A stretch of DNA of 64,000 nt from Dactylis glomerata (taxonomy: Eukaryota; Streptophyta; Magnoliopsida; Poales; Poaceae). Shown here piece by piece: positions 11,113 to 20,321 of the stretch. The stretch spans positions 62,001-126,000 of the forward strand of contig QXEO01000727.1 of the NCBI GenBank assembly GCA_007115705.1, in the 5' to 3' direction. A program made the position numbers and the translations under genes. The notes beneath the pieces were generated by a model, which did no database searches, was not told the DNA's origin, and worked only from the letters and a program-made list of their open reading frames with translations. Each line of letters begins with the position of its first letter. Position 1 is the first letter of the stretch.

Positions 11113-12610
11113 TTACTAGTTCTACTAGTACAACACTGAATCCAGATAGAGTAGTGTGTACAAGTATAAAAAGTACTACTAGTAGCGTATCAGATGGTTG
11201 CATTCAGTGCTGATCGATTCATATGGAGCACTAGCTAACGTAGGTAGCTAACACTGCTGATCAGTTTTCTTGCATTCCTATCTTGCATCAGTATCTAAAA
11301 ATGGTACTGTTATTTTCATAATATTTTCATAATATGTATAAAATCCATAGCTGAAGCCCATTTAGGTACTGAGAAAAAGCAACAAAAAAGGCTGAGCCAC
11401 TTTGGTGTTTGCACTCTTGCCTCGGTATCAGTATAAACTTCAGAACAACAGAGATCAATTCTGCCTTTTTTTTAATCATGTTGCCCCTTCGAGATGGACT
11501 GTGTATGCAAGTTACAGACTCTGTCTTAATGAAGCAGTAGTGTCCACTCATTTGACTAAATGATTGATATGCAGTATTGGACGGCTAGCTAGCTTAGCTG
11601 TGTTCAGGCTGCACTCATTTGTTTCCACTTGTTTTTTTGGGGAAGAAGGAAACATGTCAGATTTAGCAGATAAACCATGCATGTTGCATACATTACATGG
11701 TTCAGGATTTCTGAATATACTCATGCATCTTACGGCTCAACTTCTGGTGGCCAAGTGATGATTTGCATCTTCAGTAAAAGTTCACATTGTTTTTCAGCTT
11801 CTACTACTCTTGTTTTGACGATCCATGAACCGGTGACTAGATACCTCTGTTTTTCATGAGCTGTGATATACTGCATGATATGCACTTAATTACAAACTAA
11901 TTTTCTTGAGTTGTTTTGCGTCGCTTTCCTCGTCCCAAAAACTGAGCGCACTTGTTTTAGTTGGGTTTTTAATCACTCATAAGGTGAAATATCTTTGTTG
12001 TATCTTAGCTCCAGATCAGGAGTTGTGAAATCACTAGCCGCAAATAGCCATAGGTTATATATGTGTAACTAGGCTTCTTCAGGTTTCCTGTTTTTTAAAG
12101 GTTTATGTTCTTAAATGGTTGCATTTGCTGCTGATCGATTCATTGTGCACTAGCTAAGTTAGGTATCTAACAATGCTGATCAGTTTTCAGTACCCATCTT
12201 GCATTGCTATATCTTGCATCAGTATCTGAAAATGGTACTTCAGATATGAAGATTTCATGTTCCTACATAAACTCTGGTATTTTGTATGATCTGCCCCTTC
12301 ATCTTTTCTGTTATGTATATAAGTACTCTTGAGTACTCCTACTGGCTTTTTGATCCCTATGCCCCTCTCATATCCAGTGTTGATTGACCATGAAACTGTG
12401 TGGCTTTGTGCAGTTTGTTCAGAGATATCAGTGACTACCCCATACATTAAACAATTTTCAGTTCTTCCCCACATAGATTTTTGTTTAGTAAAACTGCCTA
12501 TTTCATGCATGATTACACGCTTGTGCTTTGATATATTTTCATGCATGATTATTTCATGCCTTTAAAATTGAATCGGTCCAAATTCAACAAATGAATAGGA
12601 ACCATTACCT
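11113..12610. other. AT-rich intergenic stretch with an internal diverged direct repeat
   Basis: No gene seen. About 120 bp at 11188-11305 (tggttgcattcagtgctgat onward, ending tcagtatctaaaaatggtact-like) recurs at 12114-12241 with scattered changes, about 930 bp apart. The repeat is non-coding and of unknown family. Confidence 0.55.
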
Positions 12611-12817
12611 GCTCGGACGGGACAACAGACTCGAGGAGGGTGAGGAGGAGGGCACCAGCCAACAATACTTCACTATATGGAGAGCGTTTACAAACGATGT
12701 GGTTGTCTTATGATGCGACCCCTAGCTGGCGGCATACAAGAGATATAAATAGGTAGTGATAATGATCCATACCGCGGGGGGGGGGGGGGGGGGGGGGGGG
12801 GCAAGCCCCCCTCCCAA
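12611..12817. repeat. Direct repeat copy B with a 26-nt poly(G) run
   Basis: Partner of 139-324. The G-run at 12776-12801 is 26 uninterrupted G followed by caagccccc. Such a tract is polymorphic, hard to sequence and capable of G-quadruplex formation; its exact length should not be trusted. Confidence 0.75.
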
Positions 12818-12854
12818 ACTTGGTATTTATTTTGCATGATGCATTGAACTATCT

Positions 12855-12978
12855 ATTTAAACCATTTGTAGGTAGTTCTGGTTTCCAAGTGAAACTTCTT
12901 TTAAATGGTTCTTTTTTTACGTTTGTTTGTCACTTTATGGTGGGCTCCCAGGTGAACTTGCAACCTGTTGTCAGACAA
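12855..12978. repeat. Direct repeat, first copy (partner 14500-14623)
   Basis: About 124 bp starting tttaaaccatttgtaggtag and ending ctgttgtcagaca recurs at 14500-14623 with only a few differences (for example acgtttg versus acctctg). Right after this copy comes a GC-rich gene fragment (12979-13200) that is absent after the second copy. Confidence 0.8.
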
Positions 12979-13200
12979 GTCGGAGGTGAGGGAGGACGGC
13001 GCGTCAGGGGCGCCGATCTTCAGGGAGGCCGGCGCGTCGGCGACGCCGACCTTGCGGGAGAGGAATGCTGCCGGCTCGGAGGGCATGGCGGAAGCGAGGA
13101 TGGTGAGGAGGGCGAGGCGGAGGTTGGCGGGCGCCATGGCGAGGAGGAGTGTGAGGAGAAGGCAAGGAGGGTGAGGGGCATATATATAGGGCCCAAATCA
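12979..13200 (-). pseudogene. Isolated 5' end of a secreted-protein gene with its TATA box
   Basis: On the minus strand a TATA box (tatatata, 13181-13188) lies ~45 nt upstream of ATG at 13137. The frame begins MAPANLRLALLTILASAM, a plausible signal peptide, followed by a repetitive Ala/Pro/Asp/Ser-rich stretch (VGVADAPASLKIGAPDAPSS). The reading runs straight into the duplicated non-coding segment at 12978 with no splice donor, so only the promoter and first ~50 codons exist. It looks like a captured or broken gene 5' end. The family is not recognised. Confidence 0.4.
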
Positions 13201-13359
13201 TCTCTTCTTGCGTATCATGTGGAGTTTAGCTTCATTTGATTTTATTGCTAGATCATGTGGAGTGGCTTCATACGCTTGTGCAGTATTGGAGTCAGGTAGA
13301 TCCATAGCTGAAGCTCAATTAGGCCGATATAGAGGTGTGGCTGGCCACTAGACCTTTCA

Positions 13360-14283
13360 TATGGGAGGTAGAGGTAGATTTAGCATGGGTGATAAGCAAT
13401 CATTCCATATTTGTAGCCGATCTTGCTTCTGATATCAATGATTTCGTGGTACTAGGACTTTCTTCAGCAGGTAATCCTCTTTCAAAGGTGCTAAACTTAG
13501 ACTGATCCTAGGTGTTGAAGTGTATAAGTAGATTGTACTAGCCCTTTCCATCAGTTCGGACTTTTGGTTCAAGTGGCTAGTGCATGAACCTTAACATGGT
13601 ATCAGAGCCCAGGGTCTCGTGTTCAAGTCCTGGTTTTCGCAATTTATTGTAAAATTGTTGTCGCCTCCCTTTGTATCCATGTGTTGACTTTCTATTCTCT
13701 CGTCACACGTGAGTGGGAGTGTTGAAGTGTATAAGTGGATTGTACTAGCCCTTTCCATCAGTTCGGACTTTTGGTTCAAGTGGCTAGTGCATGAACCTTA
13801 ACATGGTATCAGAGCCCCAGGTCTCGAGTTCAAATCCTGGCTTTCACAATTTATTCTAAATTCTTCCTCGCCTCTGGCGAGCTCTCCGCAGCCTCGCAGC
13901 CGCCGCCCGCCTCGGTCTCCTGCCGACGCGCCCGGCCGCCGCCGCTGCCTCTTCCTCGCCTCTGGCGAGCTCCTGCCGCGCCCGGCCTCCCGCTGCCTCT
14001 TTGCCTCTCTACACGTGTTGACTTGTCTTCTCGTCTCCCGTCACACGTGAGAGGGGGTGTTGAAGTGTATAAGTAGATTGTACTAGCCCTTTCCATCAGT
14101 TCGGACTTTTGGTTCAAGTGGCTAGTGCATGAACCTTAACACTAGGCACTGGTAGATCGAAGGGTTATGTTTTTGTGAGATCTGGAGATGATAGTGAGAA
14201 AACACATACCATGACTGAGAGGAATGAGGTGCATTGCTCTACTAGGCCCATGAGGAGGCCCTGCATCTCCCAGAAAGTGTTCC
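13360..14283 (+). pseudogene. RBP45/47-type RRM gene remnant, split by a TRIM
   Basis: Around the miniature retrotransposon the plus strand carries a decayed RNA-recognition-motif sequence: FSMGDKQS and a garbled FVADLASDINDFVVLGLF-like stretch before it, then GTGRSKGYVFVRSGDDSEKT, MTERNEVHCSTRPMR and SQKV after it. This matches the RRM2 region of plant RBP45/RBP47 poly(U)-binding proteins (GRSRGYGFVRFGDE..KS.AMTEMNG). Stops and frameshifts interrupt the first half. Removing the element and one copy of ctagg rejoins the frame as LILGTGRSKGY. The remnant is non-functional and probably predates the insertion. Confidence 0.6.
13513..14141 (+). mobile_element. Three-LTR miniature LTR retrotransposon (TRIM/SMART type)
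   Basis: Three 84-bp long terminal repeats, each starting TGTTGAAGTGTATAAGT and ending CCTTAACA, lie at 13513-13596, 13720-13803 and 14058-14141. LTR1 and LTR2 are each followed at once by TGGTATCAGAGC, the primer-binding site for initiator tRNA-Met. LTR2 and LTR3 are preceded by purine tracts (gagtgggag, gagaggggg). The array is flanked by a perfect 5-bp target duplication ctagg (13508-13512, 14142-14146). One LTR-internal-LTR unit is 291 bp, the size known for the SMART family of grasses. The second internal region (254 bp) holds a ~140-bp GC-rich insert (13863-14005) with a repeated tcgcctctggcgagctc. No coding capacity exists, so it must have moved with enzymes from other elements. Confidence 0.9.
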
Positions 14284-14499
14284 GGTTTAGTAAAATAAGT
14301 TACTCAGTCTATATACTTAATACTCAATTTAATTATAGGTTCATTCGTATAAATGTTCTTTGATTTGTATCTATTCCTTCTAGCTATTTCAGGTTTTCTG
14401 TTGAGGTAGTGTGAAAATTAAGTAATCTAAGTTTTCTATATGTTCATACGCAAATATCTGATTCAGATAGTGTATTACTTCTTGGGTGAGTTTAGATTA

Positions 14500-14623
14500 T
14501 TTAAACCATTTGTAGGTAGTTCTGGTTTCCAAGTGAAACTTCTTTTAAATGGTTCTTTTTTTACCTCTGTTTGTCACTTTATGGTGGGCTCCCAGGTGAA
14601 CTCCTGCAACCTGTTGTCAGACA
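14500..14623. repeat. Direct repeat, second copy (partner 12855-12978)
   Basis: See 12855-12978. This copy runs on into ordinary AT-rich DNA (catagcttgcttcatatgg), which suggests it is the arrangement without the inserted gene fragment. Confidence 0.8.
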
Positions 14624-15095
14624 CATAGCTTGCTTCATATGGATAAACTTCAGATGTTAGGTGTTGATCAAAGGAAAATGACCTGGCATATAATTTTTTG
14701 GCGCCTAGCATTGTTGTGTGAATATGACCTGCTATGTATGCAAGGACGACTGCGATTAATATTTTACAAAGCGGTGTGTGTTGTGCATTCCAAGTTTTAT
14801 TCAAAGCTCCCTATATTTTCTATCAGGAGCATTTTTTTTGTTCACAAACATACCATTTTGGACTGAAGGAACCTAATATATCATGGTTAGCACGAAAGGT
14901 ATTCATGGAAAAGTTCTACAATTGCAGGGATGAATCACTGTCAGGTCAAGAAACACCTAAGAAGCATTCTTCACTAGGTAGTATTGCCTTGTGGTTTTGT
15001 GTGCCTTGCGCAAGGTGGCTTTGACTGCTTTGGGCGATCAGCCTATGATGTGTACATTACCTTACTACACAGGCCATTTTTGCCCCTGTATGTTT
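14624..15095. other. AT-rich stretch, nothing recognised
   Basis: No gene or repeat that I can support. One exon-like piece follows an acceptor-like ttgcag near 14929 (GGATGAATCACTGTCAGG...), but it has no partner. Confidence 0.4.
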
Positions 15096-15105
15096 AGCGT
15101 TGCAG

Positions 15106-15558
15106 AGCGCCGGAGACCATGCACCACGTGATGCTGGAGTGCCCCTTCACCAGACATGTATGGCATGAGACGCTTGCTTGGCTAAGGATGACCGTCGTCC
15201 AGCCTGACAGCGAGGCCACTCTGACGAACTGGTGGCGCCAAGCTAAAGGGAACACCCCCAAATCGCTGCGCAAAGCCCTGGCCTCCACCACTCTGCTCAT
15301 CCCTTGGATGGCATGGAAGCACCGGAACGACTGTGGACGGCCGTCGGTCACCACCCTCATTGCAAACATAAAGGAGATCAGAATGTGGGCTAGGGCTGGA
15401 GCCTTGGGGCTCAGAGTAGTGCTGCCATAAACATGGGACTTTCACTAATTCGAGCATTCTTGCTCTGTAACCTGCCTCTTAGGAGGATGTAACAAAACCT
15501 CTTATCTTTTCAATGAAATGAAACGCAAAGACTCCTTTGCGTTTTCTTGAAAAAAAAA
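15106..15558 (+). mobile_element. 5'-truncated LINE tail (zf-RVT end of ORF2)
   Basis: Target duplications agcgttgcag flank it (15096-15105 and 15563-15572; extended to 14 bp with one mismatch). The insert encodes the extreme C terminus of a LINE ORF2 (HHVMLECPFTRHVWHETLAW, then IPWMAWKHRNDCGR) with stop at 15430. The 3' UTR ends in a hairpin (aacgcaaag 15522-15530 paired with ctttgcgtt 15535-15543) and a poly(A). It differs from the 5178-11060 family in sequence and hairpin, so a second LINE lineage is present. Confidence 0.85.
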
Positions 15559-15677
15559 GTTCAGCGTTGCAGCTGTTTGGTTTACAACTTCTACATTATT
15601 GACCGCATCTGTTTTCCCAATATGTCCGTGTCCATGTGCTTTTGTGAAAAGCTCTCCCTTGAGATTACAGTCATGTA

Positions 15678-17527
15678 TCAAACATTTTATTCACCAAAAA
15701 ATTCATTGCAAAACTAACCTCAATCATTAGGAATTTTTGGTGGACGGGTACCAGGGAAGAAACTAACTCCAAAAGTCTCTGCCTTAAAGCCTGGAAAGAT
15801 ATTTGCTCCCCAAAAAATGAAGGTGGCTTAGGAATTAGAAACTTGCAGGCTATGAACCTGGGTCTCATTTTAATGGCGGCCTGGAGAATTGCTGATCAAC
15901 CAAATGATTTTCTCCATGCTGTGTTAAAATCCAAATATTTCCCAGATTCCTCTATTTGGAGACCCAAACCAAATACTCCAAAATCAGCTTTTTGGGCCTC
16001 CATTTTAAAGGTAATGCCTATCCTTAAAACTCACACTTTTTACCAACTTTCACAAGGTAATATTTCCATTTGGAGTACTCCTCGGTGTGACAATTGGAAT
16101 CAGATCTATGACCACTTAATCATTCAACCTGATAATTATATTTATCCTGCTAAAGTTAAAGATCTTTGGATACAAAATGAGAAAAATTGGAACCACGATC
16201 TAATAGATAATCTTTTTCATAGTCAAATGGCTACCATTATAAAAAACACTACTATTAGAAGATTTCTTATGCTGGAGACTCACACCAACAGGCAAATGTA
16301 ACTCCAAAAGTGCATACAGGGCTTGTCTTAAATATTTGCAGGAACAAGGAGAGCCAAGTCCACAGGAGGTAAAACCAGAAACGAAAACGCTTCTACGACA
16401 AATCTGGAAGAACAAGGAAATAACTCCTAGGGTACAAACTTTTGGCTGGAGACTCCTACAAAAAGCAATGCCAACAGGAGCAAGAGCAGGTAAGTATAGC
16501 GACCATATTTCCAAATTTTGTTGCAGGTGTGGTAGTGAAGAAAATGAGAAACATCTTTTCTTTACCTGTAACTTTGCGCCTCTTGGTTTAGTGAACCTTG
16601 GTATATTAGAACAGATATCCTCACAGCGAATTTGAATTCCATCACAGAAATTATTTTAAAACTCCTCAACATGAACCACCCAAATGCTACTCTTAACAAT
16701 ATCTTAACTTTCATGTGGTGCTTATGGAAATCCAGGAATGACTGCCTTTTAAATACAAAGCAAACACACCCAAATCAGATTCACCACATGACTAATGCTA
16801 TCACAAAAAGCTTGGAAATGGTGGATATTGTGCAGGTCCCAAAATCTTACAGGTTACAACGTGAAGACTCAAGGAAAGAGAAGACAAGCAAGAAGGGAGA
16901 AACAATAAACACAGATCTTGCAAATACAGGAAACAAAATCTTCTCTGATGCAGCTTGGAAAACCATCAATGCTCCAGGTTCAAAAGGCCAAACTCAAACA
17001 GGAGTTGGAATCTACTGCCAGGAGATACAAGATCTGAATGCAACAATTCTAATACAGGCCTCAGTCACTCATGCTCCCTCTCCTTTCTACGCTGAAGCAT
17101 TAGCTCTAAATCTGGCAGCAAGAATTGCAAATCATCTACAAATTTCACAGGTTTCCTTCCTAACTGACAATCAAACACTTGCAAGAGCAGCAGCTTCAAA
17201 AAGATCTTCAGACCCTCATATACCCTGGGAAATAAGGGAGCAGATTGCAATCTTCAGAAACAATACCAGGAACATTGAAGAACAGGTCTATCACATCAAG
17301 AGAGAATTTAACATTGTAGCTCATAGCTGTGCACAACAGGCAATTAGACAGGTTCAGTCTAGGCCTATCATTAGTTGCTCCAATTCAGCTCACCAAAATA
17401 GCAGGTGCCCTGTAATTCTAGCTCTCCAAAACCTTTCTATCCAGGGCTTTGTACTGCAGGTTGTAAGATGTTTAAGAGCTGAATAAAATCTTGGCGCCCC
17501 CGGCGCCTACCTGTGTTCAAAAAAAAA
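15678..17527 (+). mobile_element. 5'-truncated LINE with RNase H domain
   Basis: A third LINE lineage, flanked by 16-bp duplications agattacagtcatgta (15662-15677 and 17527-17542, counting one shared A). The remaining ORF2 starts in the connection region after the reverse transcriptase (NFWWTGTREETNSKSLCLKAW), passes a zf-RVT (CCRCGSEENEKHLFFTC) and ends with an RNase H domain (FSDAAWKT, FYAEALALNLAARIA, VSFLTDNQTLARA, NIVAHSCAQQA). At least two frameshifts occur, near 16280 and 16600. Just before the poly(A) is a tight hairpin ggcgcc-ccc-ggcgcc (17493-17507). A dead copy; unlike the 5178-11060 family it carries RNase H. Confidence 0.88.
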
Positions 17528-17542
17528 GATTACAGTCATGTA

Positions 17543-18558
17543 CATCTGTTTGTCTTTATGAGTTTATTAGGAAGAGCATTGTTATCGGTCAATTAGATAA
17601 ACAACCACACTTGATATTAATCAGTGTTATTCATGTGAAATACTTCAATCTAAAGTCCACGAATCTCATTTGTATATAGCTATGTAGACAGATGTAATAC
17701 CACTGTTCACTAAAGACAATATAAACTGTCTACTTTTGCTCTATAAGTACCAAATTAATAAGATGTCGAGTGCTTATTGGAAAATTAGGTTGAATCTGAT
17801 CTACTTTTTTTTTGGAAATGGTCGAATGAATATTGAAAAAAATAAGTTGTGATATCTTCTATTTATTGTCCATCTAATTTGTTTTTATTAATTTTGCTTG
17901 GTTTATTTCATACAATTTATCTTTTTGTGTTGTGTGCCCATATTCTGTCTGGTTACTTCAAGAACCGGGCCAGGTTTGCTATTTACATCTACCTTTTCAC
18001 GTACTATGTGTGGGTAATTATAATCCCTTCAATGGGTCAATCAGATTCCTGTAACCGTTAAGTTTGGCCCATGATTTAAATATCCAGTCCTTTGATAAAC
18101 CAGAGACGATAAGCTAGGTGGTAGAACCTTTACCTCATGGACTCACTCCTTTTTGTCTCCTCGCTAATAGTGTTTTGCTCTGTATTTACAACCAACCAAT
18201 TAAGAAACATTGATATGATTTTTTCTCCTATCGTATGTGCCCAGGTTTCACTTAGTTGTATGATGGCGTGTATCCACTAAGAATTGTGATATGGTTTACA
18301 ACCCGTTAAAAAATGTAATTATTTGGCAATTAAGTCAAGGTCAAATAACATAGTGCTGATGTACGGCATAAGTCCATTTGCAAATAAATTGATTCTAATT
18401 CATGAGTATTACTTTTCATTTTTTTTGTGTAATTTGGATTCCTTATTTACTTTATTATTTATTTGATGATCCATAATTCTTTGCATCTTTCAGTTTTCAA
18501 CCAAGCCCTTTTGGTGAACGGCTTTGGGCCCTATAAGAAATTAGACCGCAAAGTTATT
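17543..18558. other. AT-rich intergenic stretch
   Basis: About 1 kb of AT-rich DNA with T-runs and no open frame or repeat that I can name. Confidence 0.5.
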
Positions 18559-18559
18559 A

Positions 18560-18634
18560 CTTCCTGTGTTCGGTTTTAATCGACGCGGGGACAGCAAGAG
18601 CGACCGCAACATATGTGTTTAAATCGGAACAGAG
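18560..18634. mobile_element. Decayed 75-bp Stowaway-like MITE
   Basis: Bordered by TA on both sides (18558-18559, 18635-18636). The left end CTTCCTGTGTTCGGTTTTAA and the reverse complement of the right end CTCTGTTCCGATTTAAA are imperfect inverted repeats resembling Stowaway termini (consensus CTCCCTCCGTTC...). Small and degenerate. Confidence 0.5.
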
Positions 18635-19395
18635 TACGTGAAAAAAAAATAGCCTCAAAAATTAGGTTGCCTTCTTCTCCCACGCGATAGCGGCTTGTCC
18701 AGTGATCCAGTCACCACAGCGCAGGTGCAAAAGCAATCGCCTCGTACATATGGTAGCAACTCTGTACACCCAAAATTTGAAACCTGGCTCCTCCCGTTGC
18801 TACGCTGCCTGCTCCCTGCTGACTAGAAGTTACTCCCTCCGTGCAGAAATATAAGACGTTTTGGAATTCACGTACAAATTTTCGCAGGCACGTTAATTTC
18901 TCGACTTTCCAAATTTGCCCTTCACTCGCTCCGCGCAGTCCACTCGCTCTGCGACTCGCTCCACAGAGACCACTCTCTCTCCATCTCCATCTCCCTTCCC
19001 CGCGTCGCCGTCAATCTTCCCACGCGTCGCCGCCGCCCTCCCCACGCGTCGCCGCCGCCCGCCCCAGTAGGCTTCGCCGCCGTCCTCCCCACGACGCTTC
19101 GCCGCCGCTCAGCTACCCTCGCGTGGATGCGCTCCCTTCCACCTTACCCTTCTAGCCGTGCTCCCTTCCACCAAAAGCTTGGACCTTTTGGTCCATGCCG
19201 GCGACGACTCGACGGATCCGGCGTTGGAGATGCTAGATCCAGTGGGCGTGAGTCGGGACGCGCCGGATCCGCTGTCCGCAGGGCCAGATGCGAGGATGGC
19301 GTGGTGCTCGGCGGCGGTGGAAGGGCGGTGGCTCTTGGCACTGCTGATTCAAAGGATGTGACGAGGCGGCCGCCGGCGCAAAGGTTGAGATAGCG

Positions 19396-19813
19396 TGGTG
19401 CTTCTTCGGGGACGAGCTCGTTCCACTCGGCGCAGAGCACGTCCCTCTCGCTCAGCGCGTGCTCCAGGGTGCGGACGTGCCTGCCGTGGAAGTTGCTGCT
19501 CGGGTACGTGCGGTTCCTGATGCCGCTGTACCGGAAGGCCAGGGCGCTCGCGCCGCCGAGGCACAAGCACACCAGGGTCGCGCCGGTGTCGAGGAGCCTG
19601 GGGCGCGGGTCCACGTCGAGCGTCGACTTGTGCCACGGCAGTGCCGACACGGCCGTCCGCGACGCCATCCTATACTGCAAGAAGTCCGGCGTAAGTGCAT
19701 CTCCAAAAAATCAAACAAGCAAGCCTGCAGATTTATGTGCTCGCTTCCATGTTTTCTTAATTAACATGCTTGATTTGATATATCTGTTTCAGGGAAAAGA
19801 TGTAGTGCCATGA
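19396..19813 (+). pseudogene. Captured 3' part of an uncharacterised plant gene (two exons)
   Basis: The plus strand is open from a stop at ~19391 through a Ser-rich start (SSFHSAQSTSLSLSACSR), then PWKLLLGYVRFLMPLYRKAR and DAILYCKKSG at 19690, where a strong donor (GGC/GTAAGT) follows. After a 102-bp intron (19691-19792, ending tgtttcag) the last exon adds GKDVVP and TGA (19813). The WK-LL-YVR-LMPLYRK pattern and DAI-YCK end resemble small plant-specific basic proteins of the DUF761/cotton-fibre-expressed sort; this is a resemblance only. No in-frame ATG precedes the conserved part, so the 5' end was lost on capture. The opposite strand is also open, but it lacks splice logic. Confidence 0.55.
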
Positions 19814-20321
19814 CGGAGATTAATTGACCGTGGATCACCCGGATGAGTTTCATGCCTCAGGCCTCAGCGTGACCTCCTCCACAGCCGGTAAAGATTCAGT
19901 TCTATACTCCTGCTTTCAAATTGTCTGTGTACTCCTTCATCGAGTAGTGTTTTCCATATATCGGTATAACTGCCAATTGCAAAGATTGTTGCCACCAGTA
20001 AAATCCTCATAGTGACCTCTGATGAAGCACCTTAAGCATTGTGGCCTGTGTTGGATGGCCTGTGTTGGATGGGATTGGAGTAACATGTTTTTGTGCGACT
20101 AGCAGTAACCATTTTCAGAAAATTAAGTTATTTTCTTATGCTTGCATAGACACAATCAGAAAATGTACTGAATTAACAATATTTAACTGAATTAAGATCC
20201 TTGCATCCTCACATGCGAATATAATGAAATTTACCAAGATTAAAAGTTTAAATAGGGAATCACAGCAATTCCTTGCATGTTGTGACAGTAGCTTGATTAC
20301 TTGCTAGATTATCTCTGATAA

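Noticed and set aside
19144..19680. Minus-strand 178-codon ORF over the captured gene fragment
   Set aside because: The plus-strand reading has a splice donor, acceptor and stop in the right places and a coherent basic protein; the minus frame is a GC-rich shadow.
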